Shown here piece by piece: positions 46,949 to 55,494 of a stretch of DNA of 64,000 nt. The position numbers and the translations under genes were made by a program. The stretch spans positions 441,693 through 505,692 of the forward strand of contig JAPSJW010000002.1 in NCBI GenBank assembly GCA_031177985.1. Direction: 5' to 3'. Under the pieces are notes generated by a model. It saw only the letters and a program-made list of their open reading frames with translations, did not search any database and was not told the DNA's origin. The DNA comes from Microbacteriaceae bacterium. GTDB lineage: Bacteria; Actinomycetota; Actinomycetes; Actinomycetales; Microbacteriaceae. Numbering within the stretch: position 1 is the first letter of the stretch; each line of letters begins with the position of its first letter.

Positions 46949-47776
46949 CTAAGCGGGTCGCGGGCCGCGCAGCGCTCCGATCAGGCGCAGCACGACCGAG
47001 AGGTCACCGTCGGCCGCGTCGGGGCTCGATGGAGCGAACTCGGTGATGCCCGCGCCGGCCAGCGGGAATCGCGCGGTGAGCGCCTGCACGGTCTCGACGA
47101 GTCTGGCGGCCGGGACGCCGAACGGCTCAGGGAAGCCGATCCCGTCGATGTCGCCCGGGTCCAGCACGTCGAGGTCGATGTGCACGTACACCCGGGACGC
47201 TCCGGTCGCCTCGACCGCAGCGACGACCTTCTCGGGCGTCACGTCGTCGGAGTCGAGCCAGGGGAGCGGATGCTCCTCGAGCAGCAGCGTCTCGGCGTCA
47301 TCGGGGGCGCGGACGCCCGCGAGGAGCACCCTGCCCGGCACCAGCGCCGTGCTCGCGGTGAGCCCTGGAGCGCCCTCGCCCAGGATCGCCCGCAGCACCA
47401 TCCCGTGGAAGGCGCCGCTCTGCGACGACCCCGGCGTGTTCAGATCCGGATGCGCGTCGAGCCAGACGAGGGCCACGTCGCCATCGGCCGCCGCATGCTC
47501 CACCGCGGCGAGCTCCACTCCGCAGTCGCCGCCCACGACGATGACCGGCGCCTCCAGCTCTCGGAGCGCGTCGAGCATCCGTCGCCGCACCTCGACGAGA
47601 GAGCTGTACCGGTCGACGCCCGTTCCCTGCGCGTCGCCCGCCTCGAGAGGCACCTCGAGCACGCGGGTCCTTGCGGAGGGCAGGTCGCCGCGGATCGCCT
47701 CCGCTCCGTCGACGAGCCGCATGGCACGCGAGGAACTGGAGCCCTGCCACTGCGGGACGACGAGGAAGCTGGTCAC
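46949..47776 (-). CDS. Arginase/agmatinase/formiminoglutamase-family protein
   Basis: A 275-aa ureohydrolase-fold protein: VIVVGGDCGVELAAV (the first Mn ligand, usually His in GGDHS, is Cys here), LVWLDAHPDLNTP (DAHxD) and VHIDLDVLDPGD (DxDxxDP), ending with ITEFAP. Two of three metal motifs are intact; the Cys variant recurs in actinobacterial members of unknown substrate, so the reaction is uncertain. GTG start at 47776 lies one base from the stop of the upstream F420-reductase-like gene, implying coupling. Confidence 0.8.
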   Translation of the reverse strand: MTSFLVVPQWQGSSSSRAMRLVDGAEAIRGDLPSARTRVLEVPLEAGDAQGTGVDRYSSLVEVRRRMLDALRELEAPVIVVGGDCGVELAAVEHAAADGDVALVWLDAHPDLNTPGSSQSGAFHGMVLRAILGEGAPGLTASTALVPGRVLLAGVRAPDDAETLLLEEHPLPWLDSDDVTPEKVVAAVEATGASRVYVHIDLDVLDPGDIDGIGFPEPFGVPAARLVETVQALTARFPLAGAGITEFAPSSPDAADGDLSVVLRLIGALRGPRPA

Positions 47777-47777
47777 G

Positions 47778-48428
47778 CTAGCCAGTGTGTCCAGGGCGCA
47801 CCGCCGCGGCAAGCGCGGCGCGCAGGCCGGCGGCGTCGAGCTCAGCGCCGTAGCCCGGGGTGTCGCGCTGGATGCGCCAGCTCTCCGCCAGCGGTCCGCC
47901 GTCGACGGCGTCGAACCCCAGCTCGTCGAGGAACCGTGCCGCGAAGCCCCGCGCGTCGGCGTCGTCCCCGAACACGGCGAGGGCGCGTCGACCCGGCGTG
48001 CCGGCTGCAGTAGCGGCCGAGGTGATCTGCGAGGAGTAGATGTGGTTGAAGGCCTTGACGACCCGCGAAGCAGGAAGATGCGCCTGCAGCAGCTCCGAGG
48101 TCGTCGTGCTCTCGTCCTCGAGCGCCGCGATCTCGCCGTCGCGCTGCGGGTAGTAGTTGTTCGCGTCGAGCACGACCTTGCCTGCCAGGTCGTCGACCGG
48201 CACGTCGGCGTAGGCGCGCAGCGGCACCGCCACGAGAGCGAAGTCGCCCGCAGCAGCGGCCTCCTCCGCAGTGGCCGCCCTCGCGCGAGGGCCGAGGTCC
48301 GCGACGAGGGATCCGAGCGTCTCGGGACCGCGCGAATTCGCAATCACGACGTCGTATCCGGCGCCGATCGCCGCGTAGGCGACCTGGCTTCCGATGTGGC
48401 CTGCTCCGATGATGCCGATAGTGCTCAT
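47778..48428 (-). CDS. NADPH-dependent F420 reductase-like oxidoreductase
   Basis: A 216-aa Rossmann protein: IGIIGAGHIGSQVAYAAIGAGYDVVIANSRGPETL provides a dinucleotide site with Ser-Arg after the second strand (NADP preference); VVLDANNYYPQRDG and RVVKAFNHIYSSQI match the NPD-dependent oxidoreductase (F420:NADP reductase) family. No F420-dependent partner gene is nearby, so another substrate is possible. Seven nt after the DUF418 gene; one base before the arginase-like gene. Confidence 0.8.
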   Translation of the reverse strand: MSTIGIIGAGHIGSQVAYAAIGAGYDVVIANSRGPETLGSLVADLGPRARAATAEEAAAAGDFALVAVPLRAYADVPVDDLAGKVVLDANNYYPQRDGEIAALEDESTTTSELLQAHLPASRVVKAFNHIYSSQITSAATAAGTPGRRALAVFGDDADARGFAARFLDELGFDAVDGGPLAESWRIQRDTPGYGAELDAAGLRAALAAAVRPGHTG

Positions 48429-48435
48429 GGCGGAC

Positions 48436-49485
48436 TCAACCGGAAGGGGTAGCGGTTCCTTCCCATCGGCGCCTCCGCGTTGCGAGCCGCATCACTCGCT
48501 CCAGGGGGCCGGTGCCGAGCAGCGCCCGCCATACGGATGCGAAAAGCAGCGAGCCGACGGCGAGGGCGAGGAAGAAGGCGAGATTCTCAGCCCCGGGGGC
48601 GTCGTTCGGGCCCTGCTGCCACCAGACGGCGAGCGCGAGGATCTGACCGGAGTAGATGGTGAGCGGCATGGCGCCGGCCGCGGCGACCGGCCAGCCGATC
48701 GCCCGGGCTACGGCGCCGAGCGCGCTCGTGCGCGGCGACGTCACGAGGCACAGCGTGCCCGTGAGGAAGAGGGCGAAGCCTCCGCTGCCCAGCACCTCGA
48801 GGGTCGAGTTCGAGTGCGCCGCGGCGGTCGCGTACGGCAGCAGCGCGTCCCCTCCATAGCCCGCGACCATGCCGGCGAGGCCCCATCCGGTGATCGCGAC
48901 CTGAGTGCGGATGCGGTCGATCCCCGACCGGGCCACCGCCAGCCCGATGAGGAGATAGGCGATCCAGGTGAGCATCGGGTAGTACCCGGTGACGAGCCAG
49001 TACGACCACACCTGAATCGCCGGCTGAAGGCGCTCGAGCGCCTCCACGGGCTCGAGCAGCGGGGGGCCGACGACCGCCGCGGCGGCGGCCGCCGCCAAGA
49101 GCACCAGGCGCCTGGCGAAGAGCAGCGGCAGCACCAGGAGGAAGCCGACGCCGTAGTAGTCGAGGATGATCGCGACGCCGGATCCGAAGGAGTTCAGCAG
49201 CAGGCCCAGCAGGATGAGCACGAGCGCCCGCAGTGCGATGGAGCCGCGGGCGGCAGCGCGGTCGTCGGAGGGGTCGGAGCCTCCCGACAGCAGACCGAGC
49301 GAGACCCCCGCGAGCACGGCGAAGAGCACGGACGAACGGCCGTCGACGAGGGTCTCCTGCGCGTCGCTCGTGATCGTGTGCGCGGCGATCATGCCGAGGA
49401 TCGCGAGACCCCGCGCGACGTCGATGCCGACGACCCGGTCGCGGGGCGCGCGCACCGGCGTGGCGCCCCCCGCGATCCGGGTCAT
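48436..49485 (-). CDS. DUF418/HGSNAT-like membrane protein
   Basis: A 349-aa polytopic protein with about ten spans. It opens RVVGIDVARGLAILGMIAAHT, the signature shared by DUF1624/heparan-alpha-glucosaminide acetyltransferase-like proteins, and ends in a DUF418-like region (PLTIYSGQILALAVWW; GTGPLERVMR). Likely a membrane acyl transferase or small-molecule transporter; not established. It starts 7 nt after the PspA stop, so PspA, DUF418, reductase and arginase-like genes may be one transcript. Confidence 0.78.
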   Translation of the reverse strand: MTRIAGGATPVRAPRDRVVGIDVARGLAILGMIAAHTITSDAQETLVDGRSSVLFAVLAGVSLGLLSGGSDPSDDRAAARGSIALRALVLILLGLLLNSFGSGVAIILDYYGVGFLLVLPLLFARRLVLLAAAAAAAVVGPPLLEPVEALERLQPAIQVWSYWLVTGYYPMLTWIAYLLIGLAVARSGIDRIRTQVAITGWGLAGMVAGYGGDALLPYATAAAHSNSTLEVLGSGGFALFLTGTLCLVTSPRTSALGAVARAIGWPVAAAGAMPLTIYSGQILALAVWWQQGPNDAPGAENLAFFLALAVGSLLFASVWRALLGTGPLERVMRLATRRRRWEGTATPSG

Positions 49486-49492
49486 CGAGAAG

Positions 49493-50245
49493 TCACTGCT
49501 CGCGGGTGATGGGACCGGCGGTGACCGCCGACTGGCCGCCGCTCTTCAGGGCCGAGAGCCGAGCGTCGATCTCGGCCTGGCGGCCGACATCCTCGAGGCT
49601 CTCGAACTGCGCGTCGAGGCTCGATGCGGCCAGTTCCTGCTGACCGAGCACGCGCGCCTCCTCGCGGCGGATCTTCTCCTCGAACCGGCCCAGCTCGCTG
49701 GTGGGGTCGAGCAGGTCGATGCTCTTGATCGCGTCGTGCACCTGGCCCTGCGCCTCGGCGACCTTCGCGCGCGAGATCAGCTCGTCGCGCTTCGCCGTCA
49801 GCTCGCCGAGCTTGCCGCGCATCGCCTCGAGGCCCGACTTCAGCTTCTCGACGACCTCGGTCTGGCTGGCGATCGTCGGCTCGGCCTGCTTCGCCTCGTT
49901 CTCGGCCGTGAGCTGACGGCTGATCGCGACCCGGGCGAGGTTGTCGAACTTCGCGGCGTCGGTGGTGTTGCCCGCCGCACGCAGCTCATCCGCCTTCGCG
50001 CTCGCCGCGAGCGCCTTGCGGCCCCAGTCGCCTGCCGCCTCGATGTCCTCGCGGTGGTCCTGCTCGAGCAGGCGCAGGTTGCCGATCGTCTGGGCGATCG
50101 CGCTCTCGGCCTCGGAGATGCTGTTGGAGTAGTCGCGCACCATCTGGTCGAGCATGAGCTGCGGGTCCTCGGCCTGGTCGAGGAGCGCGTTGATGTTCGC
50201 CTTTGCGAGCTGGGCGATGCGCCCGAGGATGGACTGCTTGGCCAT
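49493..50245 (-). CDS. pspA: PspA/IM30-family membrane-stress protein
   Basis: A 250-aa, almost entirely alpha-helical coiled-coil protein: ILGRIAQLAKANINALLDQAEDPQLMLDQMVRDY at the N-terminus (membrane-binding helix and family signature), long coiled coil to about residue 180, and ELGRFEEKIRREEARVLG. Members form oligomers that protect or reshape the cytoplasmic membrane. GGAAG precedes the ATG. It lies 33 nt downstream of the TPM-domain gene and on the same strand. Confidence 0.92.
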   Translation of the reverse strand: MAKQSILGRIAQLAKANINALLDQAEDPQLMLDQMVRDYSNSISEAESAIAQTIGNLRLLEQDHREDIEAAGDWGRKALAASAKADELRAAGNTTDAAKFDNLARVAISRQLTAENEAKQAEPTIASQTEVVEKLKSGLEAMRGKLGELTAKRDELISRAKVAEAQGQVHDAIKSIDLLDPTSELGRFEEKIRREEARVLGQQELAASSLDAQFESLEDVGRQAEIDARLSALKSGGQSAVTAGPITREQ

Positions 50246-50278
50246 GGTTCTTCCTTTCCTAGGGGTTGCTTGCCTGTC

Positions 50279-52276
50279 TCAGAAACGTCCGCCGCGGCCG
50301 CTGCTGCGCGATCGCGATCCTCCACCGCTCCGCCGGGAGGATCCTCCGAAGCCCGCGCCGAACCCTGAGGAACGGCGCGACGACGACCTGCGGCTCGAGC
50401 CGCTCCATCCGCCGCTGCGGCTCGATCCGCCCCAGCCTCCGGAGGAGCCACCGCCCCACCAGCCCTCGTCGGAGTCGTCGCTGCCCCCGCTGAAGAGCCA
50501 GTCGGCGAGGCCGCCGAGCTCCGCGGAGCGGTAGTCGGAGCCGTAGCCGTCGTCCGGCCAGCGGGACACGTAGCGGTCGACGTCCTGACGGGCGAGCGTC
50601 AGCGCCGCGGACGAGAGCTCGTACGACTGCTGTGCCGACTGCATCGCGGAAGCCTGGTCCGCGGTACCGGTCGTCACGGCCAGGGTGAGCAGCCGCTCCG
50701 CCTCCACGAGGCGGGTGCGCGCATCGACCTCCACACCGCCGCGCCTGGTCGAGAGGTAGCTCTGAGCGGCGGCGAGCTGCGCGCGGGCGCGCTCGACGGT
50801 GCGCTCGTACATCGCCGACTGCCGACGGATGCGCTCGGCGCGATCCCGATGCTCGCCGAGCGCTCGGTCGAGGGCGTCGTCCGCTCGGTCGAGCGCGTCG
50901 ATCGCGGTCAGCGGATCGCGGGCGCCTGTGCGCTCCGCGTCGTCGAGAGCGGCAGCCAGCGCGGCGCTCGCGGACGCCAGCGCGGGGTCGTCGGGAAGGG
51001 TGCTGAGGTCCTGGCGCGCGTCGCGGATGGCGGCGTCGAGTCGCGTCCTCGCCTCGCCGAGCTCCTGCGCGCGTCGTTCCACGGCCTCGAGGAGCGCGGC
51101 GATCCGGTCGATCGTCGCCTGAGCGCCGCGCACGGCGACGGCGGCGCCGCTCGTCGCGTTGGAGGCGAGCGACCGCTCGGCTCCGTCGAGCGCGGACGTC
51201 GCGACCGTGACGAGCTGCCGCGCCTGGTCGACGTTGCCGGCGACGGCCGTGACGGCCGCGGGGGAGTAGGTGGCCACGAGGTCGTCGAGCGTCGACGCGG
51301 CGGCGAGCAGCCTCGGCTCGACGGCGGCGAGGTCGGCACGCTCCTGGGCGATCGCCTGCGGAGCGTTCGTCTCGAGCGCGCGCAGCTCGTCGAAGGCGTC
51401 GGCCTGAGCATCCAGCTCGGCATCCGCCTCGGCGCAGAGGGCGATGATCCGCTCGGTTCCGGCACGGCGGTCCTGCGGCGTCTCGGGGCTCGAGTCGTCG
51501 AGGCGCTGCTGCAGCTGGAAGGCCTCCTGCCGCTTCGCCTTGGCGGAGGTCAGCGCCTGCGCGAAGGCCGTCGTGGTCTCCTCGCCGAACTGGGCGATGG
51601 CGAAGCCCAGCTCCTGCTCGCTGTCGGAGACGGCGTCGTCGAGGGCGATGAGCGCCGCTGCCGCGCGCTTGTCGAGCTCGGCCTGACTGGGCCCCTCGGC
51701 GGCCGTCGTGCTCGTGGCGGTGCGCCTGCGGCGGGCGAGGTAGACGCCCCCGCCGACGGCTGCCGCCGCGGCCACGCCGCCGATCAGCCATCCGGTCGGG
51801 AATCCGCCTCCGGCCGATGCCTCCCTGAGCCCGTCGGCGTAGCCGATCGCCGCGCCGGCCCAGTCGCCGTCCCGCAGTGCGGGCAGCAGGCGCCGCTCCT
51901 CCACGTCGGCGAGCTGGCCGTCGCTCAGCGGGAACCCGTCGAAGAACGACGGCTGGTAGAGCCGGTCGTCGACGGCGACGGCGAGGAGGATGTCCTGCTC
52001 GCCCAGCTGATTGAGGTCCGCGGTCTGGTCGGCCCAGGCCACGCGGTCGGAGGGGTCCTCAAAGGTGTCGACGAAGGCGACGATCAGATTGATCCCCGCC
52101 TCGTCGGCGAGCCGGTCGATCGCCGCTTCGACCTCGGAGGCGCGGGCGCCGAGCACACCGGCACTGTCGACGACGGTCGACGAGCCGAAGTCGGGCGGCT
52201 CCTCTGCTGCCGCGATGCCGGGGGCGGCGACGAAGGCAAGGGCGAGGGCGACCGACGGGAGCCAGCGGGACCGCAT
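50279..52276 (-). CDS. TPM-domain envelope protein with long coiled coil
   Basis: A 665-aa protein: signal peptide (1-24), TPM domain (about 30-155; VVDSAGVLGARASEVEAAIDRLADEAGINLIVAF, then GEQDILLAVAVDDRLYQ), a membrane helix (about 163-182), then some 400 helical residues rich in Ala, Arg, Asp and Glu, and a low-complexity tail of about 60 residues dominated by Ser, Gly, Arg and Trp. TPM proteins (phosphatase or photosystem-repair type) often pair with PspA in actinobacteria; a joint membrane-stress role is inferred. TAGACT 7 nt before the ATG. Confidence 0.82.
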   Translation of the reverse strand: MRSRWLPSVALALAFVAAPGIAAAEEPPDFGSSTVVDSAGVLGARASEVEAAIDRLADEAGINLIVAFVDTFEDPSDRVAWADQTADLNQLGEQDILLAVAVDDRLYQPSFFDGFPLSDGQLADVEERRLLPALRDGDWAGAAIGYADGLREASAGGGFPTGWLIGGVAAAAAVGGGVYLARRRRTATSTTAAEGPSQAELDKRAAAALIALDDAVSDSEQELGFAIAQFGEETTTAFAQALTSAKAKRQEAFQLQQRLDDSSPETPQDRRAGTERIIALCAEADAELDAQADAFDELRALETNAPQAIAQERADLAAVEPRLLAAASTLDDLVATYSPAAVTAVAGNVDQARQLVTVATSALDGAERSLASNATSGAAVAVRGAQATIDRIAALLEAVERRAQELGEARTRLDAAIRDARQDLSTLPDDPALASASAALAAALDDAERTGARDPLTAIDALDRADDALDRALGEHRDRAERIRRQSAMYERTVERARAQLAAAQSYLSTRRGGVEVDARTRLVEAERLLTLAVTTGTADQASAMQSAQQSYELSSAALTLARQDVDRYVSRWPDDGYGSDYRSAELGGLADWLFSGGSDDSDEGWWGGGSSGGWGGSSRSGGWSGSSRRSSSRRSSGFGAGFGGSSRRSGGGSRSRSSGRGGRF

Positions 52277-52321
52277 GCTCCGGAGTCTAGCGGGGCTCGA
52301 AGACGCTTCCGCGAGGGTCTT

Positions 52322-53092
52322 TCACTCGAGCGTCACCTGGCCTATGGGGCCGCCGACGAGCTCCGGCGGGGCGCCCGGGATATCGGTGCGGGTGAGGTCG
52401 ATCAGGGCCGAGACGTCGTAGACGCCGGGCGGGAGCGCGGGAAGCCCCTCGCGGAACGCGCCCGTCTCGTCGTCCTCCACATCGCAGCGCACGGGCTGGA
52501 AGGACGTGGCGTACTCGAGCGACTCACCCGGCTCGAGATCCACCTCGACGAGCGACAGGATGGTGGGCCCGTTGGAGTGCCAGAGCACCATCCCGTCCTG
52601 GGACAGCGTGATGACCGGTGTCGCGGCGGTCGTGCCGACGACGCGCTCGTCGCCAGTGTTCGTCATTGTCACCGTGCCCTCGACCCAGCCCTCACCTGCG
52701 GGCGCGTCGGGGAACTCGGTCGTCAGCTCGAGACCGGATGGCGCATCGCCGACATCGGCGAGTGATCCGGAGCAGAGGTTCACCCGATCGGCGGGCGCAG
52801 GCCCGAGCGTCGTGCCCGACTCCGGGGCGGGTTCCGTCGCGGGCGCGTCCTCCTGCATGCTCTGGTCCGAGGCGGTGCCGCCGCCGCCCGCGGTGGAGCT
52901 CAGCCAGAACCCGTTTACTCCGCCGACCACGAGTGTGAGCACGGCGGCCGCGCTCACCACGCCGGCGCCGATCTGCCCGGGCAGGCGGCGTCTGCGGCTG
53001 CGGCGGACGATGTCGCGGGCGTCGAGCCCGCTCCCCGCGCGTGGAACGGGAGCGGACGCGAGCGCGTCCCTCAGCTCGTCTTCAGTGGGCAC
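52322..53092 (-). CDS. Membrane-anchored protein paired with SigE (possible anti-sigma)
   Basis: A 256-aa single-pass protein: an acidic then basic cytoplasmic head of about 45 residues (TEDELRDAL, RDIVRRSRRRRLP), one membrane helix (about 48-68), an Ala/Pro/Thr linker, and an extracellular beta-rich domain with two Cys that resembles BsuPI-like Ig folds (TVTMTNTGDERVV; GMVLWHSNG; LEPGESLEYATSFQP; LPPGVYDVSALI). No zinc anti-sigma HxxxCxxC is seen. The GTG start overlaps the sigma-factor stop by 11 nt, the usual arrangement for a sigma/anti-sigma pair; that role is inferred. Confidence 0.65.
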   Translation of the reverse strand: MPTEDELRDALASAPVPRAGSGLDARDIVRRSRRRRLPGQIGAGVVSAAAVLTLVVGGVNGFWLSSTAGGGGTASDQSMQEDAPATEPAPESGTTLGPAPADRVNLCSGSLADVGDAPSGLELTTEFPDAPAGEGWVEGTVTMTNTGDERVVGTTAATPVITLSQDGMVLWHSNGPTILSLVEVDLEPGESLEYATSFQPVRCDVEDDETGAFREGLPALPPGVYDVSALIDLTRTDIPGAPPELVGGPIGQVTLE

Positions 53093-53606
53093 GGGTTGCT
53101 CCGTCCGCTCGCGGCTCGAGGGCGACCGCGAGCTTCCCGAGCGCATCGCTCAGGTACCGCTTCACGGCGCCGGAGCTGATGCCCAGCCATTCCGCGATGT
53201 CGTCGACCTTGAGGTCCTCGTAGTAGCGCAGCACGACGCAGGCGCGCTCGCGCGGCGCGAGCTTGCGCAGCTGGCGCTGCAGGTCGAGCCGCGCATCCGT
53301 CGCCGCAGCCGACGACTCGACCGACTCGGAGGTGACCTCGAGGTGGGCGATCTTCCGCCAACGGGTGGTCCGCCGCCCGCCGTCGAGGTAGGTGTTCAGG
53401 ATCGCCTTGCGCACGTACGACTCGGCGCTCTGCACCGAGTGGCCGTTGCGCAGCCGACCGAAGGTGCGGACGAGGGCGTCCTGCACGAGGTCCCTCGCGG
53501 TCTCCGGGTTGCCGCAGAGCAGGTACGCGTACCTCGTCAGAGCGTCGCCGCGCTCGGCGACGAGCGTCTCGACGACGCGCTCCCAGCCCGAGGTCTCAGC
53601 AGCCAC
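53082..53606 (-). CDS. SigE-family ECF RNA polymerase sigma factor
   Basis: A 174-aa group-4 sigma factor. Region 2 (ALTRYAYLLCGNPETARDLVQDALVRTFGRL) binds the core and -10; region 4 (LAPRERACVVLRYYEDLKVDDIAEWLGISSGAVKRYLSDALGKL) contacts the -35. Sequence type is the actinobacterial SigE/SigM-like family. GTG at 53606 follows a strong AGGAGGAGG site; the longer ORF start is rejected. Directed against envelope-related stress is an inference from the membrane-anchored neighbour. The 120-nt upstream gap shows no clear autoregulated ECF promoter. Confidence 0.9.
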   Translation of the reverse strand: MAAETSGWERVVETLVAERGDALTRYAYLLCGNPETARDLVQDALVRTFGRLRNGHSVQSAESYVRKAILNTYLDGGRRTTRWRKIAHLEVTSESVESSAAATDARLDLQRQLRKLAPRERACVVLRYYEDLKVDDIAEWLGISSGAVKRYLSDALGKLAVALEPRADGATRAH

Positions 53607-53726
53607 GGTCCTCCTCCTCGCGCGGCCTGGATCGGCCGGCGCTCCCATTCTGGCGGCGACCGCCCGGGGTGCGGACAACGTGCTCATACCGATAGAGACG
53701 CACGAGGGCCCGTTTCCGTTGGGGGA

Positions 53727-54815
53727 TCAGCGGATGTCGTGCGCCGCCCGGCGCGCCGCCTCGCGTAGCCAGGGCGCGGGATCGGCGATGGCCGACTCGC
53801 TCGAGCCCGCCAGCTCGCTGAGCGAGGCCGTCCAGGCGTCCGTCTGCACGGCGACCCTGCCCGCGATGACAACGGCGCGCGTTCCCGCCCGGCGTGCGCC
53901 GTCGAGGAGGGAACCGACGATCTTGCCGCCGAGGGACTGCTCGTCGAAGCTGCCCTCCCCGGTGACCAGCACATCCGCCGCCGCGAGCCGATCGAGCAGT
54001 CCGCTCTGCTGGGCGAGCCGCTCGGCGCCCGACTCGATCGTCGCTCCCCAGAGCGCGGCGAGTCCGTACCCGGTGCCGCCGGCCGCGCCCGATCCCGGAG
54101 CGTCGGGCGGTCCGCCCCCCACCGCCGCCAGCCGCGTCAGTGCCGCGTCGAGGTGACGAACCTGCTCTGCCGTCGCGCCCTTCTGGGGACCGAAGACCGC
54201 GGCGGCGCCGGAGGGTCCGGTGAGGGGAGCGGTGACGTCGGTGAGGAGCACGGCTCCGCCCTCGGGGAGCGCGCGCAGCCCCGACGTGTCGATGCGTGCG
54301 AGCCGGTCGAGCGCACCGCCGCCCTCCGGCAGCTCGATGCCGTCCGCATCGAGGAAGCGCGCGCCGAGCGCGCGCAGAGCGCCCGTGCCGCCATCGGTCG
54401 AGGCGGAGCCGCCGAGCCCGATGAGCAGGCGTCGGGCTCCCGCATCGAGGGCCGCCACGAGCAGCTCGCCTAGACCCCGGGTGGTCGCGCCCAGCGCATC
54501 GAGACGCTCCATGAGCGGCAGCCCGGAGGAGGCTGCGAGCTCCACGACCGCCGTGCCGTCGGGCAGCTCGAGCCAGTCGGCGTCGACGGGGCGGCCGTCG
54601 GGACCGGTCACTCCCGCGACGGTGTGACGGAGCGCGCCGGGGACGGCGGCCTCGACCGCGTCGAGGGTGCCCTCGCCCCCGTCGGCCTGCGGGATGGTCA
54701 CCACGTAGTCGTCCGGCCGGGCCTCGAGCCAACCGGCACGGAGGTGCTCGGCCACCTCCCTCGCGGACATCGATCCTTTGAAGGAGTCGGGAGCGACGAC
54801 GACGGAGAGCGGCAC
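53727..54815 (-). CDS. Glycerate kinase (GarK/GlxK family)
   Basis: A 362-aa kinase phosphorylating glycerate (to 2-phosphoglycerate in most family members): VVVAPDSFKGSMSAREVAEHL at the start, PQADGGEGTLDA, LIGLGGSASTDGGTGALRALGARFLD, DVTAPLTGPSGAAAVFGPQKGA and VTGEGSFDEQSLGGKIVG are the family signatures. Start GTG at 54815 with TACCCT 6 nt upstream (leaderless). No glyoxylate or allantoin genes are nearby. Confidence 0.93.
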   Translation of the reverse strand: MPLSVVVAPDSFKGSMSAREVAEHLRAGWLEARPDDYVVTIPQADGGEGTLDAVEAAVPGALRHTVAGVTGPDGRPVDADWLELPDGTAVVELAASSGLPLMERLDALGATTRGLGELLVAALDAGARRLLIGLGGSASTDGGTGALRALGARFLDADGIELPEGGGALDRLARIDTSGLRALPEGGAVLLTDVTAPLTGPSGAAAVFGPQKGATAEQVRHLDAALTRLAAVGGGPPDAPGSGAAGGTGYGLAALWGATIESGAERLAQQSGLLDRLAAADVLVTGEGSFDEQSLGGKIVGSLLDGARRAGTRAVVIAGRVAVQTDAWTASLSELAGSSESAIADPAPWLREAARRAAHDIR

Positions 54816-54861
54816 GCGATCAGGGTACCGATCGGCCGTCGCCGTGTCGGAGCCTCCGACC

Positions 54862-54867
54862 TACAAT
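54862..54867 (+). promoter_or_regulatory. -10 element (TACAAT) for the small hypothetical gene
   Basis: TACAAT is a near-consensus -10 located 46 nt before the TTG start at 54913, leaving an untranslated leader that contains a GAGGAG ribosome binding site. Confidence 0.5.
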
Positions 54868-54912
54868 CGAAGACGCAGGGCCGGCTGCTCCCCATCCCAT
54901 GAGGAGCAACCT

Positions 54913-55188
54913 TTGACGAAGAACGACTGGCAGCCGCCGTGGCCGCCGATCCAGGTCGCGATGGACGAGTGGATCGTCATGCGCGACAAGAAGACCGAAC
55001 CCGCCGCGGTCATCCGCATCGTGCGGCTGGGGCCGCGCGAGGAGCTGTACTACCGCGTCGTCACCTGGGCGCCGCGCTCCGAGGGCCGCACGCTCGTCGG
55101 CTACTTCCGCTCGCTCGGCGACGCCGACCGCGCGGTGCTGTTCGTGCCCCCGCAGGTGCGCGGACCGGGCATCCAGGCGCGGCACTGA
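54913..55188 (+). CDS. Conserved-looking small hypothetical protein
   Basis: A 91-aa protein from a TTG start 6 nt after GAGGAG. It opens with a Trp/Pro cluster (WQPPWPP), then DEWIVMRDKKTEPAAVIRIV, LYYRVVTWAP, and TLVGYFRSLGDADRAVLF, an alternating beta pattern suggesting a small beta-sandwich or RRM-like fold. I do not recognise a family. It stands alone between the divergent glycerate kinase and the repeat/tRNA region. Confidence 0.6.
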   Translation: MTKNDWQPPWPPIQVAMDEWIVMRDKKTEPAAVIRIVRLGPREELYYRVVTWAPRSEGRTLVGYFRSLGDADRAVLFVPPQVRGPGIQARH

Positions 55189-55217
55189 TGGGGGCCCCGG
55201 CACTCCCGGACGGCGAC

Positions 55218-55330
55218 CGCGACACGCCGGATGACGCCCCGACACGCGCGTTTTCCGACTCGCTCGTGCTTTCCCGACGGGCGGATGGCGGATAACGACG
55301 AGTGGGGACGTGCGGCCGCGGCGTGTCGCG
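55218..55330 (-). repeat. Dispersed structured repeat, copy B
   Basis: About 113 bp with perfect 10-bp inverted termini (CGCGACACGC / GCGTGTCGCG). Read on the minus strand it aligns along most of its length to copy A at 46809-46918. It lies in the 306-bp gap 55189-55494, 165 nt from tRNA-Arg; apart from the tRNA terminator hairpin, nothing else is recognised in that gap. Confidence 0.7.
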
Positions 55331-55447
55331 GATGGTGGCTGCCCCAGCAGGATGTGACTCCCCACCGAGCCGCCTCGACGCCGCTGCGCGGCGCCGCGGA
55401 CTGCTCGGCGTGGGCCCACGAGCAGGGTCGCGTCCCACTCGACGAAC

Positions 55448-55493
55448 GAAAGAGAAATGGCCCCGCCCTGACGGACGGAGCCATTTCTCTTTC
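55448..55493 (-). terminator. Terminator of tRNA-Arg
   Basis: A perfect 14-bp stem (GAAAGAGAAATGGC with its complement) and an 18-nt loop begin 2 nt beyond the tRNA 3' end. The A-rich/T-rich arms make it a plausible bidirectional intrinsic terminator. Confidence 0.8.
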
Positions 55494-55494
55494 G

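Noticed and set aside
53607-53726. Autoregulated ECF promoter upstream of the SigE-family gene
   Set aside because: GGAAAC and CGTC occur but only about 11 nt apart instead of the required 16-17.
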